This document shows, in pieces, positions 46,210-56,818 of a stretch of DNA of 64,000 nt. The notes under the pieces are model-generated. The model had not been told where the DNA came from, did not search any database, and was given only the letters and a program-made list of their open reading frames with translations. The first letter of the stretch is position 1. Each line of letters begins with the position of its first letter. A program made the translations under genes and the position numbers. Source of the stretch: Ligustrum vulgare (Eukaryota > Streptophyta > Magnoliopsida > Lamiales > Oleaceae); contig OY743172.1 in assembly GCA_963555705.1 (NCBI GenBank), positions 26,597,446-26,661,445 on the forward strand. Reading direction: 5' to 3'.

Positions 46210-47229
46210 TTGGGGCAGGCCCCATTGTTATCAAAACCAAGAGCTGGCGAACCACTTTATCTATATTTAGCCGTATCAAAAGAGGTTGTTAGCTCAGTGT
46301 TGATCAGAGAGGAAGATGGTAATCAATTCCCAGTGTATTATGTAAGCAAATCCATGCTGGATGTAGAAACACGTTACCCAGATATGGATAAACTTGCTCT
46401 CTCGTTGATCACAGCAGCTCACAAACTCCGCCCCTACTTTCAGTCACACTCCATACATGTTCTCACCAACTTTCCTATGAGGCAGGTGTTACAGAACCCA
46501 GATGTATCTGGGAGGTTAATGAAGTGGGCAATAGCAATCAGTCAGTATGACCTGCATTATGAACCTCGGACTGCTATAAAAGGTCAAGCATTAGCAGATT
46601 TCATAGTTGAGTTCACCCATTTGCCGGAGGTGGAGATGATTGATAATGCGGAGGATAGCCGTGAGTCAAAGTTGTTCGTTGACGGGTCCTCGGCTGATGG
46701 AAGATCCGGGGCAGGTATACTACTAATGAGTCCAGAAGGATACAAACTACACAGTACCATCCGCTTTGGCTTTAAAGCCTCAAACAACGTTGCAGAATAC
46801 GAGGCACTCTTAGTTGGGCTAAGACTTGCGAAAGCCTTAAAGATCAGGTCCGTGGTGGCAAATAGTGACTCACAACTTGTCGTAAGCCAGTTTAACGGAC
46901 AATTTGCTGCTAAAGAACCTGCTATGGTTGCTTACTTGAAAAAAGTAAAAGATCTAGCCGTGAACTTTGGAAAAATGGAGTTACATCATATTCCCAGAAC
47001 TGAAAATTCCACTACAAATGCTTTATCCAAATTAGCAAGCAGTAATGATTCCGAGCTCCACAATCTGATCCCAATTAAGCATTTGTTGACCTCTTCTATT
47101 GAGCTAGGAATGGAAATTTTGGCGATAGAGGAAAAAGGATCCTGGATAAATCCTATACTAGCATACTTGAAGCATCAGACAGTACCAGACGAGCCGGAAG
47201 CAGCTCGGAAATTGCAAAGATATGCCTAA
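46210..47229 (+). pseudogene. Tat RNase H plus second archaeal-type RNase H
   Basis: An open stretch of 339 codons. The first RNase H (residues 20-135) shows LYLYLAVSKEVVSSVLIREE, QFPVYYVSKSMLDVETRYPD and KWAIAISQYDLHYEPRTAIK. A second RNase H follows from about residue 155: KLFVDGSSADGRSGAGILLM, FKASNNVAEYEALLVGLRLA, VVANSDSQLVVSQFNGQFAA and IPRTENSTTNALSKLAS, with the D-E-D catalytic residues in view. This additional archaeal-like RNase H is a diagnostic trait of the Tat lineage. Although open, the piece is isolated by stops on both sides. Confidence 0.93.
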
Positions 47230-47241
47230 AATTTCATACTC

Positions 47242-47696
47242 TTGGATGACCTGCTTTATAAACGAAGTTATTCCTCTCATTTGCTGAGATGTGTTAGGCC
47301 AGAGGAAGGACGGTATATAATGAAAGAAATCCATGAGGGCACATGCAGTAACCATTATGACGAAGTGGGAAAAGAAGAGGCACAGAGGGCTAACTTGGAT
47401 TTTCTCCTGGAAAAACGGAGTGATTCTCAGATAGTAATGACCAAGTACCATAAAAAATGGCCCGCTACTACAACAAAAGGGTAAAGGGTCGGCACTTTAA
47501 CATCGGGGATTTAGTCCTCAAAAAGGTTCTTCCCTCTACTCAAGAACCAGGAGTAGGGACTTTAGGTCATAACTGGGAAAGCCCTTACAGAGTCGTCTCC
47601 GAGGTGGTACCCGGTACGTACATGATCGAAGACCTATCTGGGGTACCTTTGTGTAATCCTTGGTACACAGATCACCTTCGTCGCTATTTTCAATAA
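47242..47696 (+). pseudogene. Tat integrase with its catalytic core deleted
   Basis: 47242-47350 retains the zinc-binding N-terminus (DDLLYKRSYSSHLLRCV and EIHEGTCSNH). Within 100 bases the sequence jumps to the integrase C-terminal part: ARYYNKRVKGRHFNIGDLVL, NWESPYRVVSEVVPGTYMIE and NPWYTDHLRRYFQ. The DD35E core of about 250 residues is missing, so the copy could not integrate unaided. Join points are near 47400-47460. Confidence 0.85.
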
Positions 47697-48316
47697 AATC
47701 AAATGCCTCTTCGATGGTCACAACGTCTCCATATAATTTAATAAAATCTTAACTGAGTTATGATAAGGATTGCACCAAGTGCTGTTGGTACCCATAATGG
47801 ATAGTAAAAATGTCTAAATTATTTTGTTTATAGGACAATACACCTTCGCTATGCTTGAGCTTTGTTAAAAACAAGGGACTCTTATAAGCCTGCACTGCGA
47901 TCACTGTGTATGGGTTAAATATATTAACACCATCAATAGGAGTTCCTCCAAACTAATAAATGTAGGTGTTACGGAGTATAAGTCAAAAATGTTCAAATGT
48001 TTGTCAAAATCAAATCTAACCAGCAAACATGAATACCTTAAACTACTTAGATCTGAGGGACTATTCACACTCAAACAAAATATCTTCATATAATGCGTTG
48101 AGGAAGGCGTTTGTGTTTGGAAGCATTCACACTTAAACAAATATTGTTGTACAAACCAAAACATTGAGCTAAATAAATCACTACGTTTATAAATCAAAGT
48201 ATTTACAATTCAAAATGTCGTTACATTTACAATTTAAATCGTCATTAAACTTACATTTTGAAAAAATTCGAACAATATACAACATGCAAAATGACCAAAG
48301 CAAATACAAAAGAGGA
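47697..48316. other. Non-coding spacer between pol and the antisense gene of the Tat element
   Basis: It is AT-rich with no reading frame, and probably contains the 3' ends of both converging transcription units. An AATAAA-like signal for the sense strand is present at about 47693. Confidence 0.4.
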
Positions 48317-51115
48317 TCATTGAGGAGGGACATTTTCTGAAGAGCTCCTGCCAGGTACATCCAAAGGATCTACGGGATCATCAAGGGAATCGCCCTTATC
48401 TGCATCTTGAGGTTCGGGGTACAGGGCTTCGATGGAGGATAGGTCCAGAGTTTGGAAAGCTTCCTTCACATCCCCCAAAACCATCCTGGCCCCTATATTC
48501 CCAAAGACCCTCTGCATGGTCTCATACTCTGGTGTCTCTTCAAAAGTGTCTTTAAAATTTTGGATCGCCTCAGACACCTTGGCACTTAGAGCTTTCTCCA
48601 CTCGTGTCATAACAGTCTGCTCCAGAACCTCTGTGATCCTAGATTGCATATGTCGTTCCAGAGAGGCAAGGTCCTCCTCCGCCTTTCTCCTAGCTTCCAC
48701 CTCTCTCCCCAATTTCTCGGTGGCTGCTGCCACCTCAACCTCTAGCTTCGCGTTGGCCGCATTGGCTGCTGTTGGGGCCTCAGAAGTTATGGACTGAGCC
48801 CGTTTGGAGTCGTCCAATTTCTTACAGAGGGACATCACATCTGCCTCGGAAGCATGAAGATCGTGCTTTAACTTTTCATTGTCTTCTTGAAGGCGTTTGG
48901 CTGTCACCCTATCTTCCGAGGAGGCCTTGCAAGAGATGGACAGATGCTCCTTAAGGTCCTTAATCTCCTTCAGCATATTGTCCGCGTGACGGAGTGCAGT
49001 CTCAGCGTTCTTCTTGTCCCGCTGCGACTCCTCCACTGAAGACTACACCTCATCAATAAGGGCCAGTGCCCTAGCATTCATAGCTTTGGCAGCAAGCAGT
49101 TTTCAGGACGGAATGGCACTGGAAGAGAAGGCAGACCAGCCCTCTGTCCAAAATTGCTCAGTGACCAAGGCAGCCCCGACAGGAGGAGAACTGGGGGAGT
49201 CAAACAAGGAAGGACTGAAAGTAACATCCGTGGGGAGAACACTGACTTTAATCTGTTTGAGCTCTTCTGCCCCAGCGGGTGTCACTTCGTAAGCCAAGTC
49301 TGGGATAGACACAGAAAACTCATCCTCCAAGTCTTGAGTCTCTGGGGGCGGAGGTGCGGAGGTGGTTTCCTTGCCCCTTCTGAGCCTCTTCAAAGGGGCG
49401 GGTTCCTCCTCGGATACATGCTCAGAGATATCCTCGGATAAGGGAGATGGCACAGAAACATTCTTAGACTCCCTCTCCCTCTTGGAGCCGCCCCTATCTG
49501 ACCTTTTTCCCTTCCCCGTTGCAGTAACCTTCTTAGGTTCAGCCCCATTTTCCAAGCTAGGCTGTTGGGGACCCACCGGCAACAGACTGGGTGGTGGCAG
49601 TAATGCAGGAAGAGGATCCTCAAGTTGGGAAGTGGACACCTCGGATACCTCCTTTGCCACCCCTAATTGCAAATTAGCAAGTACTGCTTTCTGCCTCCTT
49701 TCAATTTCGCTGCCGTGGCTAAGGGCAGGAGGGATATTTTTTGCCATAAGACCCTTCAAGGAAATCTTCGAAAAGTCCTTGGAACCTAGCGAGAAAAGAA
49801 GGAGAATGAGGCTATGAACGGACGAGACATAAGATATGAAGGCAGTAAGGAAACAAACTTACTCATAGCTCGCATAAGGCCGTGCTTAACAAAGAGTTTA
49901 TTTTGTTGAATGACCCCCTGAAAAGTGCACTTGTAGGCAAACAAGCGCCTCACTGCCGCTAAGTCCGCGTCGGAGAGGAGGCAAACAAAAGTGTCCCCTG
50001 CCATAAACCAATAACGTGTAAAAAATAAGTAAAGAAAGATGAACAGAAAATAAAAAGTGGATGACGCACGACACGTAAGGACGCAAAAGCGAATACAAGA
50101 CTCACTAGGTAGGGAAAGAGTTCGTGGAACGGTGATTTCCGAACTAGGGTCCACAGGTGAGCTCTGTTACTCCCCCGCAACCCAGAACCATTGGTTCCTC
50201 CAGTTCTTTATCGAAGTGGGATGACCAATATAATAGGTGGATATGAGCCCATGGGAGACAAGTAGTACCAGTCCTTGACATCCAACCTCACATCCTTCTC
50301 CATTCTAACGGATTTCTTCAAGATATATAAGGTTTGGATGATGTGCAGGGAGATGGGGTAGTCACGATTGACCTCCTGCCACACCAGCCAAGTACCCACC
50401 GCCTGCGTCCAGAAATTTGGGGCCAACTGGTAGGGGCATAAGTTGTAACTCCTAAGTAGAGCCCTGAAAAAGGGGTGCAGGGGCGGCCTCATCCCACAGG
50501 ATAGAGCATCTTAACACACGGCCACTGACCTGGGGGAGGGCTACAGGGTCGGAAAGAAGACGTAGGATGCACCAATCGAACCCCTTCTGGTATCCTGAAT
50601 TTCGCCGAAGCTCCAGCCAAATCAACCCCCCGAATTTCCGTGGCAATCTCGCTGCTTTCCCAAGACTCTGGATTTGGATCTGGGTCTACATGATACCCTG
50701 ACATTTTAATTATCAGGTCCACCCAACCTTCAACCTGGGCTATTTCCTCCTCAGAAAGCCCCAGCTCTTCCCTATGTGCCCTAAATGGGGCCCTAATAAT
50801 TAATCCGAGGTCCTGGTGACCAGAAGAAGAGCCCACTGCCTCTCCTCTTTCCAAATCCCTGTCCCGCTTGCTTCGAAGCTCTTGCAAAGAAGCCTCCTCC
50901 TCAGATGATAGATGAGCCATGTAGCTCTGTTCATTTTCTTCTTCGCTGTCAGAATTATCCAAATAAATTATATCACTGCGTTTCCTATTCCTCCTCTTAA
51001 TCTGCTCCCTAAAGAACCGGGAGCTAAAAACCGACAAAGACAATGGGCAGAAACCTCTGATAGGAATCGCCATTGCCAACAGTTCCTGTGAACCCGTTCC
51101 CCCAACTCTTTCCAT
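48317..51115 (-). pseudogene. Antisense gene of the Tat element with three exons (Transposase_28-like)
   Basis: A minus-strand gene starts MERVGGTGSQ at 51115. Exon 1 runs to about 50106. It encodes an acidic N-terminus (NSDSEEENEQS) and the block MRPPLHPFFRALLRSYNLCP, then WTQAVGTWLVWQEVNRDYPI and DWYYLSPMGSYPP. This resembles the plant family called putative gypsy type transposon (PF04195). Intron 1 is 49998-50105 (GTGAGT..GGCAG), exon 2 is 49863-49997 (135 bases) and intron 2 is 49786-49862 (GTAAGT..GCTAG). The reading frame joins exactly across intron 2. Exon 3 encodes a Ser/Pro- and Lys/Arg-rich linker (KRLRRGKE) and then a long coiled coil (48400-49000). Stops at 50192, 50518 and 49103 and a frameshift disable it. 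Such antisense ORFs are known from Tat elements (Grande, Ogre, Retand types). Their function is unknown. Confidence 0.75.
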
Positions 51116-52004
51116 TTATTCTTAAAAATGGGCCAGACTCACTGAAAGGAAAACAAAATGCAAAACAAAATTTTCAAACCCACACTCGAAGATTAGAAAT
51201 GAAAAAAAGTCTTCTTTGCACTTACAAAGGAAAAGAAATTTACCTTCAAAAACGGACGTTCAAGATTGTATACTCGGAGCGAAGAACGCGCCAATGAAGA
51301 GTGTAGAACGATAGGGATGAGTTGCTATGTAAAAAACCCTTGAAGAGATACTGAAAGACTTGCAATAATGGAAGAGGCGCTGCAACTTCTTGCGAAGACG
51401 CTACTGCAAAAATTCTAAGAATAAGGTAAAGGAGAAACAATGAGAAGAAGAAGGCTTTGTATGGGACTCAATAAACCAAAACTCTTGGTCTTTGAGCCGC
51501 ATAATTAACACAGGTAACCAACGTCTCTTGGGGGATGGATTAATCAAAGCGTCAACTGTCAAAAGAAGGGAGAAAACCGTTCAGTTACCATAATAGGCGC
51601 CACGCGCAGAGAGATGTCACCTCTCAATCCTTTCCTGCTTCTTGGGAACCGATATTAGTAGCCCCCTTTATATTAAATGTGCCGCCTAAGAGACATGCTA
51701 GTATAATTCCAACTTTCACCTGAGAAGTAAAACGGGAATAGAATGTCGGCTTTACTTTGAATCCGAGCTCCCCCTAAGGAATGTCATTACGAGCCTTAAA
51801 CTTGCAACGTCATATCATAATTCCCAGCTGACAGATGGCGGAATAACTATAAAATATATTGGATGTAACAGATAACGAAGTTCGAGCAAGACCGCAATCC
51901 CATTGTTGCATAATTACAGAACGCTATCAGAACAAAGTTAGTGCTTCGAACATATAACAAATCCTATCTGCCCATGAATGACCACATCGGATTTGAGGGA
52001 CTAG
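51116..52004. other. Region between the antisense gene and the 3' LTR
   Basis: This should hold the promoter of the antisense gene; no clear TATA is identified. It ends with the purine-rich TTTGAGGGACTAG that abuts the LTR and probably serves as the polypurine tract. I see no coding region. Confidence 0.4.
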
Positions 52005-52688
52005 TGTTGAGACCAAGCCAAAAAATGAGTACAGTGATCCACCAGCGAAGGTCCAATAGAGGCCCAATGGACCTTGGCCTATGGCTAAAGCTTAAGATGT
52101 CTTCTTGGGTCAATTTCCGAGGTGGTACAGCACGTGAACTTCTTTAGCCGAACTGGTTTATGACTAGCCAGGTGTTTTATGTTTAGACGGAGGGCCTCCT
52201 TAATAACAGCTCGGATGAGTGATGGGACAATGGATAGAGTCAGAGATGTGACGCCGCCTTTATCAAAAAGTGACAGGCGCCCATCCCCTACCAAACGTAG
52301 CAATGATTACTGTCAAAAAGTAAGATCCGCTTCTCCAAAAGTTAGGGTAAATACACGTGTAAAGTCTGCCACGTGTCGCTATTCAAAACAACAAATTCCT
52401 CAATAAATAGAGCACTCCTCCCTCTTTGTAAAGGGTTAGCATTTTCATACTCTTAATTGAATATTTTACTCTCACTCCCTTTTCTCTCTTTTACACACTT
52501 ATATTTCTCGCACTCAATTTATATTTGCTTCAAATGAGTACTGACTTTGGCATCGGAGTGCAAACGGGAGCCACCTCGGCCCCATTTGCAAACTGATTGT
52601 TTGTCACAGTGCGCAGGAGATCCACGTGTTCAAGAGGGAGGAGCTGAGACGTGTTGGTCTAAGGTCCAGCCGAATTTTGTGGTCAACA
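52005..52688 (+). repeat. 3' LTR of the Tat element
   Basis: It is 684 bp, TGTTGAGACC to GTGGTCAACA. The TATA-like CAATAAATAGAGC at 52402-52414 precedes a CT-rich start region (52470-52530). It is the only full LTR left. Confidence 0.8.
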
Positions 52689-53392
52689 GTTTTATTTTAA
52701 TTAATGTTAGTAGGTGAATAGTCCTTGATCAGATGCTCAATACGTGGCGTGGCTGAAAGGAAGGGTGGATATTTGAATTTTTCCCACCATTTTTTTGTCT
52801 ATATATATGTGGTCCCTACAACCTCATTCTTTTTACTTTGCTAATTTGGGAGAACAAAGACATCCTCGGGCAAATAGCACGACCTCTTTCTGAACAGGCA
52901 TTCTTAGCACTTAGGTAAGCTCGACCTACCTTGACATTTATTAATTTTATTATTTATTACCTGAAAACATGGTGAGACAAGTTACATTCTACTTGTGCAT
53001 AATTTAGATGTCAACTACGAAGGTTTTAGTCAAATTATATTTCTTTAATGGAAAAAAAAATTATGAATAAAGAAATTCACATCTAATAAAAAAGATTTTC
53101 TAATACAGTATCACTTTACATAATAAATTTTGAATTTGAATATAATAAAAATTTCGAGGAAATACATGAAAATACCCTTAAAAACTTACCAATTTTTGAA
53201 AATACCCTAACAATTTTATATCTTTTAAAAATAGACTTAAACACTATAAACTACCACAAATATCCGTATATATATCATATTTCAACTAAACCCATTAAGA
53301 TTTAGAAAAGTTACAACCTAGTCCTTGAAATTTTATTAATTTTGTTTATGATTTTATTTTATTTTTGTTCGCTCATAGTAGCACCCCTCACT
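52689..53392 (+). other. Unassigned DNA left of the pararetrovirus
   Basis: A TATA-like CTATATATATGTGG (about 52799-52812) precedes a mixed-composition stretch ending CACTTAG|GTAAGC (52908-52920), which looks like a first exon with a splice donor. The rest is AT-rich. This could be a non-coding host exon or viral leader; I cannot decide. Confidence 0.3.
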
Positions 53393-53404
53393 TGGTATCA
53401 GAGC
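53393..53404 (+). other. Pararetroviral primer-binding site
   Basis: TGGTATCAGAGC matches the complement of initiator tRNA-Met, used for minus-strand priming in Caulimoviridae. It lies four bases before the first ATG. Confidence 0.85.
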
Positions 53405-53407
53405 CAT

Positions 53408-53692
53408 ATGGCAGATCTAAAAGATAAATATTATATGACAAAAAATAAAAATGAATACATAATATATACATCAAGATTTATAATTATGCATACATTAATA
53501 CTACCCGATAATTATAAAATAGAAATCTTAAACACTTTAAAAGATTTAGATAAAGATGTAAGAAGAGAAATATATGATCTAATAAATTTCGATATAATAA
53601 AAGAAGATTTTATCATAAACGAAATATTAGATTTAATCCACAAAGATATACTAGAAGAGTTATATAAAGATTATAGAAATGGATTATCATAG
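53408..53692 (+). CDS. Small viral ORF A, 94 residues, unknown function
   Basis: It starts MADLKDKYYMTKNKNEYIIY directly after the primer-binding site and is open to the TAG at 53690. The upstream frame is also open but would begin before the primer site, so this ATG is preferred. The protein is rich in Ile, Leu, Asp, Glu and Lys, with no motif I recognise. Its last 14 bases overlap the start of the next ORF. Confidence 0.5.
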   Translation: MADLKDKYYMTKNKNEYIIYTSRFIIMHTLILPDNYKIEILNTLKDLDKDVRREIYDLINFDIIKEDFIINEILDLIHKDILEELYKDYRNGLS

Positions 53693-54104
53693 AGCGGATC
53701 CTCAATTAATTAGATATCTAGACATAGAAACAAATGAAAAATTAGATTTAATAGTAAAATAAAGAAGAAATTTAATGGACCAAACAATAGAAGAAAGAAA
53801 TATAAAACGACAAGAAAAATTAAGATTAAAATTATTGGATAAAAAGAGAGAATATTTTGATAAAATTTTAAAACAATTACCAAAAATTCAAACGATTTTA
53901 GAAGACAAATAAAAAATTAGAAAAGAAAAATATGATAAAACAAACACATTGGAAGACTATCTAAAATATTATAGAATATATCATAGAAAATCAATGATTG
54001 GATCAATAGAAGAATATTGTGAATATCAAATAATGAATTATAAAGAAGCAAAATATGAAACAAAACTTATTCTAGAAATCGAACATATTAAAGGAAGAAA
54101 TTAA
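53679..54104 (+). pseudogene. Small viral ORF B, about 141 codons with two stops
   Basis: MDYHRADPQLIRYLD begins inside ORF A. The same frame then passes stops at 53759 and about 53909 and continues with a charged, helix-prone sequence to TAA at 54102-54104, sharing one base with the next ATG (TAATG). It is charge-rich and probably coiled coil. No function is recognised. The coupling of stop and start suggests reinitiation or polycistronic translation, as in caulimovirids. Confidence 0.5.
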
Positions 54105-54566
54105 TGACAGAATTTCCAGAAATAAAATTTGAAAAACAAATAATAGAAAATATAAGACTTCCAGTTGGATCTTATCAAATAAAAGGAGCAAATACAACTA
54201 TGTTTCAACCATTAAGCTCATTAGGAGAATCTGATGGATTTCTTAAACATGCAATTAAATTGGATAAGTGCATTTTTATGACAAACATATAAAAACATAA
54301 ATTTTCAAGATAAATTAGCTATCGAAGAATTACAACAATTAAATATACAGAACATGAATATCAAAGAAAAATTACAAAATATTCAAAATAAACTAACAAT
54401 ACAATTTAAAGAATTAAAAGAAATGATAGGAGAAGTTAAAAATATAGATGAAGAAATCTTAAAAGAATTTCAAAGAAAATCAGGAGAATTAATTAATCAA
54501 AATAAAATTAGAATAATTATAGAAAAAATAGATAGGTTAAATGAAAAAAAAAATAAGAAAGAATGA
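54104..54566 (+). pseudogene. Small viral ORF C, possible virion-associated protein
   Basis: It begins MTEFPEIKFEKQIIENIRLP at the TAATG junction. It runs to 54292, and after a frameshift continues from about 54354 with a long Lys/Glu-rich coiled coil to TGA at 54564. Length (about 150 residues) and coiled-coil content suit the virion-associated or ORF II/III proteins found upstream of the capsid in related viruses. That assignment is by position only. Its stop overlaps the next start (ATGA). Confidence 0.45.
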
Positions 54567-55069
54567 AAAACAAAAAAATCATATCAATAGAAGAAACAAT
54601 CAAAAAGCTAGAAATAAAAATAGATGATATGTATGACAGACTATTTAAGGTACAAAAAACTCAAAAACCAAAAGTATAAAAAGTCGATAAGTGAATATAT
54701 TGAAGATTTAAAAATATTAATAAAACATTAATAAGTGATGTACAAGAAGTAAAAAATGAATTAAAAGAAGTAAGAAATGATATAAATATACTAAAACTAG
54801 AGATTAGAGAATTCAAAAAAAATAACAAAAGCAAAGATAAGAAAATAGACAAAAAACTCATAGAAAAAGAAATACTTAGAATCGGAAAGAAGCATTTCGA
54901 ACAAGAAAAAATTATAATAGAAGTAGGAAATATGGACGATGAATTTAGAAGAAACATATTACCAAAAATACTAGAGGAAGAATTAGAATTACAAAAATCT
55001 ATAGAAAAAACTTTAGGAAAATTAAAAGCTAAAGAAAATTTTGAAGAAGAACAAGACAAAAATGAATGA
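54563..55069 (+). pseudogene. Small viral ORF D, coiled coil
   Basis: MKNKKIISIEETIKKLEIKI begins in the stop of ORF C. Stops near 54679-54710 interrupt it. The downstream part (SDVQEVKNELKEVRNDIN, then KHFEQEKIIIEVGNMDDEFR) is strongly coiled coil and ends TGA at 55067, overlapping the capsid ATG at 55062. A role as virion-associated protein is possible. ORFs C and D may be related, or parts of one older gene. Confidence 0.45.
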
Positions 55070-56400
55070 AGAGTTAGATTTGCTTATAGAAAATTTTGAT
55101 CAGTTAAGTATAGAAAATTTTAATGAATACCAAGTCTTAATGAATAATGGAGGAGCACCTAACCCTGCTCCAATAGGAACTTCCAAACAAGAATTATCAG
55201 AACCAAATGAAAGTTATGCACCCTTATATAGTAAACCACACCGACAATATTATGATAGAGTCAGAAATATACAACCACCTAGAGGGAATAAATATAAAGA
55301 TAGGTTTGAACCAAATGATAATTATGATAAACCTATTAATCATGGAGGAACAAAATTAGATTTAGATTGTAACATAGATACTAAAAAAACCTTATTAACT
55401 TGGGCAGATTCAATGATACTATTATTTTTATACAATAAAGATGATACATGGGAAAATACTGATAGAATGATAAATTTCTTAGTAGCATCTTTTGAAGAAC
55501 ATGTTAGAAATTGGTGGGAAGGAATAAGCAGTGATACAAAAACATTAATAAGAAGAAATGTACAGACAGAACTAATAAAATCAGATAGAAAATGAATAGA
55601 AAAGATAGTAGATTATATTGCGGATGATTTTTTAGGAGAAAATTGGATAAGTAATTCTGAAGCAGAATCAATAAGAGAAAAAGATAATACAAGAATAAGA
55701 TTAATAAATTTAACAATATGTGATATGTGTAAAATCAAATAATACACTTGTGAATTTAAAGAATATTATTATATCCAATTCTATAGTAATGAAAATCAAG
55801 AAGTATATAGAGATATGTATTACAATAAATTACCAGGTTCATGGGGAATATACTTTAAAATAGAATTTGAAAAATTTATTTGAGATAACCCTGGAACACC
55901 AGAACATTAGGATCAATGATAAAATTCCTATTTGAAAGATCAGCATATATATGTGAACAAAGACAATTATTAAAGAAATCGGGAAAACTAACTAGAATAT
56001 GTTGTGAAGATATGAAAAAAACTACCCAATGGGGATGTAACCCTGAAAGAAGAAAAAATAATAAAAGAAAATAGAAAAATAGAAAGTTTAAAAGATTCAT
56101 AAACTTTAGAAAAAGATATATAAAACCTAAGAAGAGATATTACAAAAGAAGATATAATCCAAATAAAAAACAGAAAAATAAAACTTATAAGAAAGATAAA
56201 AGCCAATGCAAATGTTGGAATTGTGGAGAAATGGGACATATAAGCCCTGATTGTAACAAAAAAAAGTTAAAATATTACAAAATGAATATCTAGAAATAGA
56301 AAGTGAACTAAGTGAAATATCAGATATTGAAGAATACTATGATCAAGAAGTCTATATAAGTGAAACAAATTCAGAAAGCAATGAATCAGAATCAGAATAA
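55062..56400 (+). pseudogene. Viral capsid protein with zinc knuckle
   Basis: MNEELDLLIENFDQLSIENF starts an acidic N-terminus. The core has LLTWADSMILLFLYNKDDTW and FLVASFEEHVRNWWEGISSD. The stretch YTCEFKEYYYIQFYSNENQE followed by YNKLPGSW resembles the capsid block of CaMV-type viruses. Next come a Lys/Arg-rich region (about 56060-56200) and the knuckle CWNCGEMGHISPDC (C-X2-C-X4-H-X4-C, about 56216-56257), which binds RNA in the family. The C-terminus is acidic (EIESELSEISDIEEYYDQE). Stops at 55593 and 55739 and frameshifts around 55880-56200 disable it. Confidence 0.85.
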
Positions 56401-56818
56401 AGAAATAGAAACAAATAAGAACATAGATAAACAAGAATATGAATGAATAGATGGTTATGGATTAAAAGTAACTTTTGATAATAATAAGTTCAGAAAAATA
56501 CAAAAATTATCTTTAGATTTGAAAATAGGAAGATGGGAAATATTAGACAGAATATGGAAAAGAGAAAAAGTAGCAATAAATTTATATCATAAAATTGAAA
56601 GGGCAATAGATGTTAGAACCACTCAAGGAACACACAAATTAAATCTTTTAACAAAAAATACAGTTACTGAATTATTAACAAAGATCAATAGAAAACAAAG
56701 TGAAAAGATTCAATATGTTTACTTAGCAAGTATCCAAATAATGTTTAAATCTCTGTTTAGAAAAGGATTATATATAACTCATAATGGTCAAACTATACTA
56801 TGTAGAAAAGCTGAATAA
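56381..56818 (+). pseudogene. Movement-protein-like segment between capsid and protease
   Basis: The ORF starts ATG at 56381, overlapping the capsid end, has one TGA at about 56444 and is then open to TAA at 56816. Marks are LKIGRWEILDRIWKREKV, NLLTKNTVTELLTKINR and QYVYLASIQIMFKSLFRKGL. The last resembles the Y.H.G.IQI..K..F..GL block of caulimovirid 30K-type movement proteins. The following L.D.R motif is not evident and the protein (about 145 residues) is about half the usual length. The position after the capsid recalls cavemo- and solendoviruses, where capsid and movement domains are adjacent. Tentative. Confidence 0.45.

Larger units (their letters stand above)
41938..52688 (+). mobile_element. 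Ty3/gypsy element of the Tat lineage, 10.7 kb, 5' LTR truncated
   Basis: The 3' LTR (52005-52688) begins TGTTGAGACC and ends GTGGTCAACA. Its last 122 bases are repeated at 41939-42060, which is all that remains of the 5' LTR. The primer-binding site TTTGACGCCGTCTGTGGG follows at once, as in Tat/Retand elements. Gag, protease, RT, RNase H and a second archaeal-type RNase H follow. The integrase core is deleted. Between pol and the 3' LTR lies an antisense gene, another known Tat trait. The proteins are interrupted by many stops, so the copy is dead. Confidence 0.88.

Noticed and set aside
49362..49817. 151-residue plus-strand ORF opposite exon 3 of the antisense gene
   Set aside because: It is the shadow of the Ser/Pro-rich minus-strand coding region and has no features of its own.
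53342..53407. Upstream extension of viral ORF A
   Set aside because: It would translate through the primer-binding site and begins in sequence of uncertain origin. The ATG at 53408 is the simpler start.
54661..55059. 132-residue minus-strand ORF rich in Ser and Phe
   Set aside because: It is the complement of the Lys/Glu-rich coiled coil of viral ORF D, and the low complexity explains the open frame.
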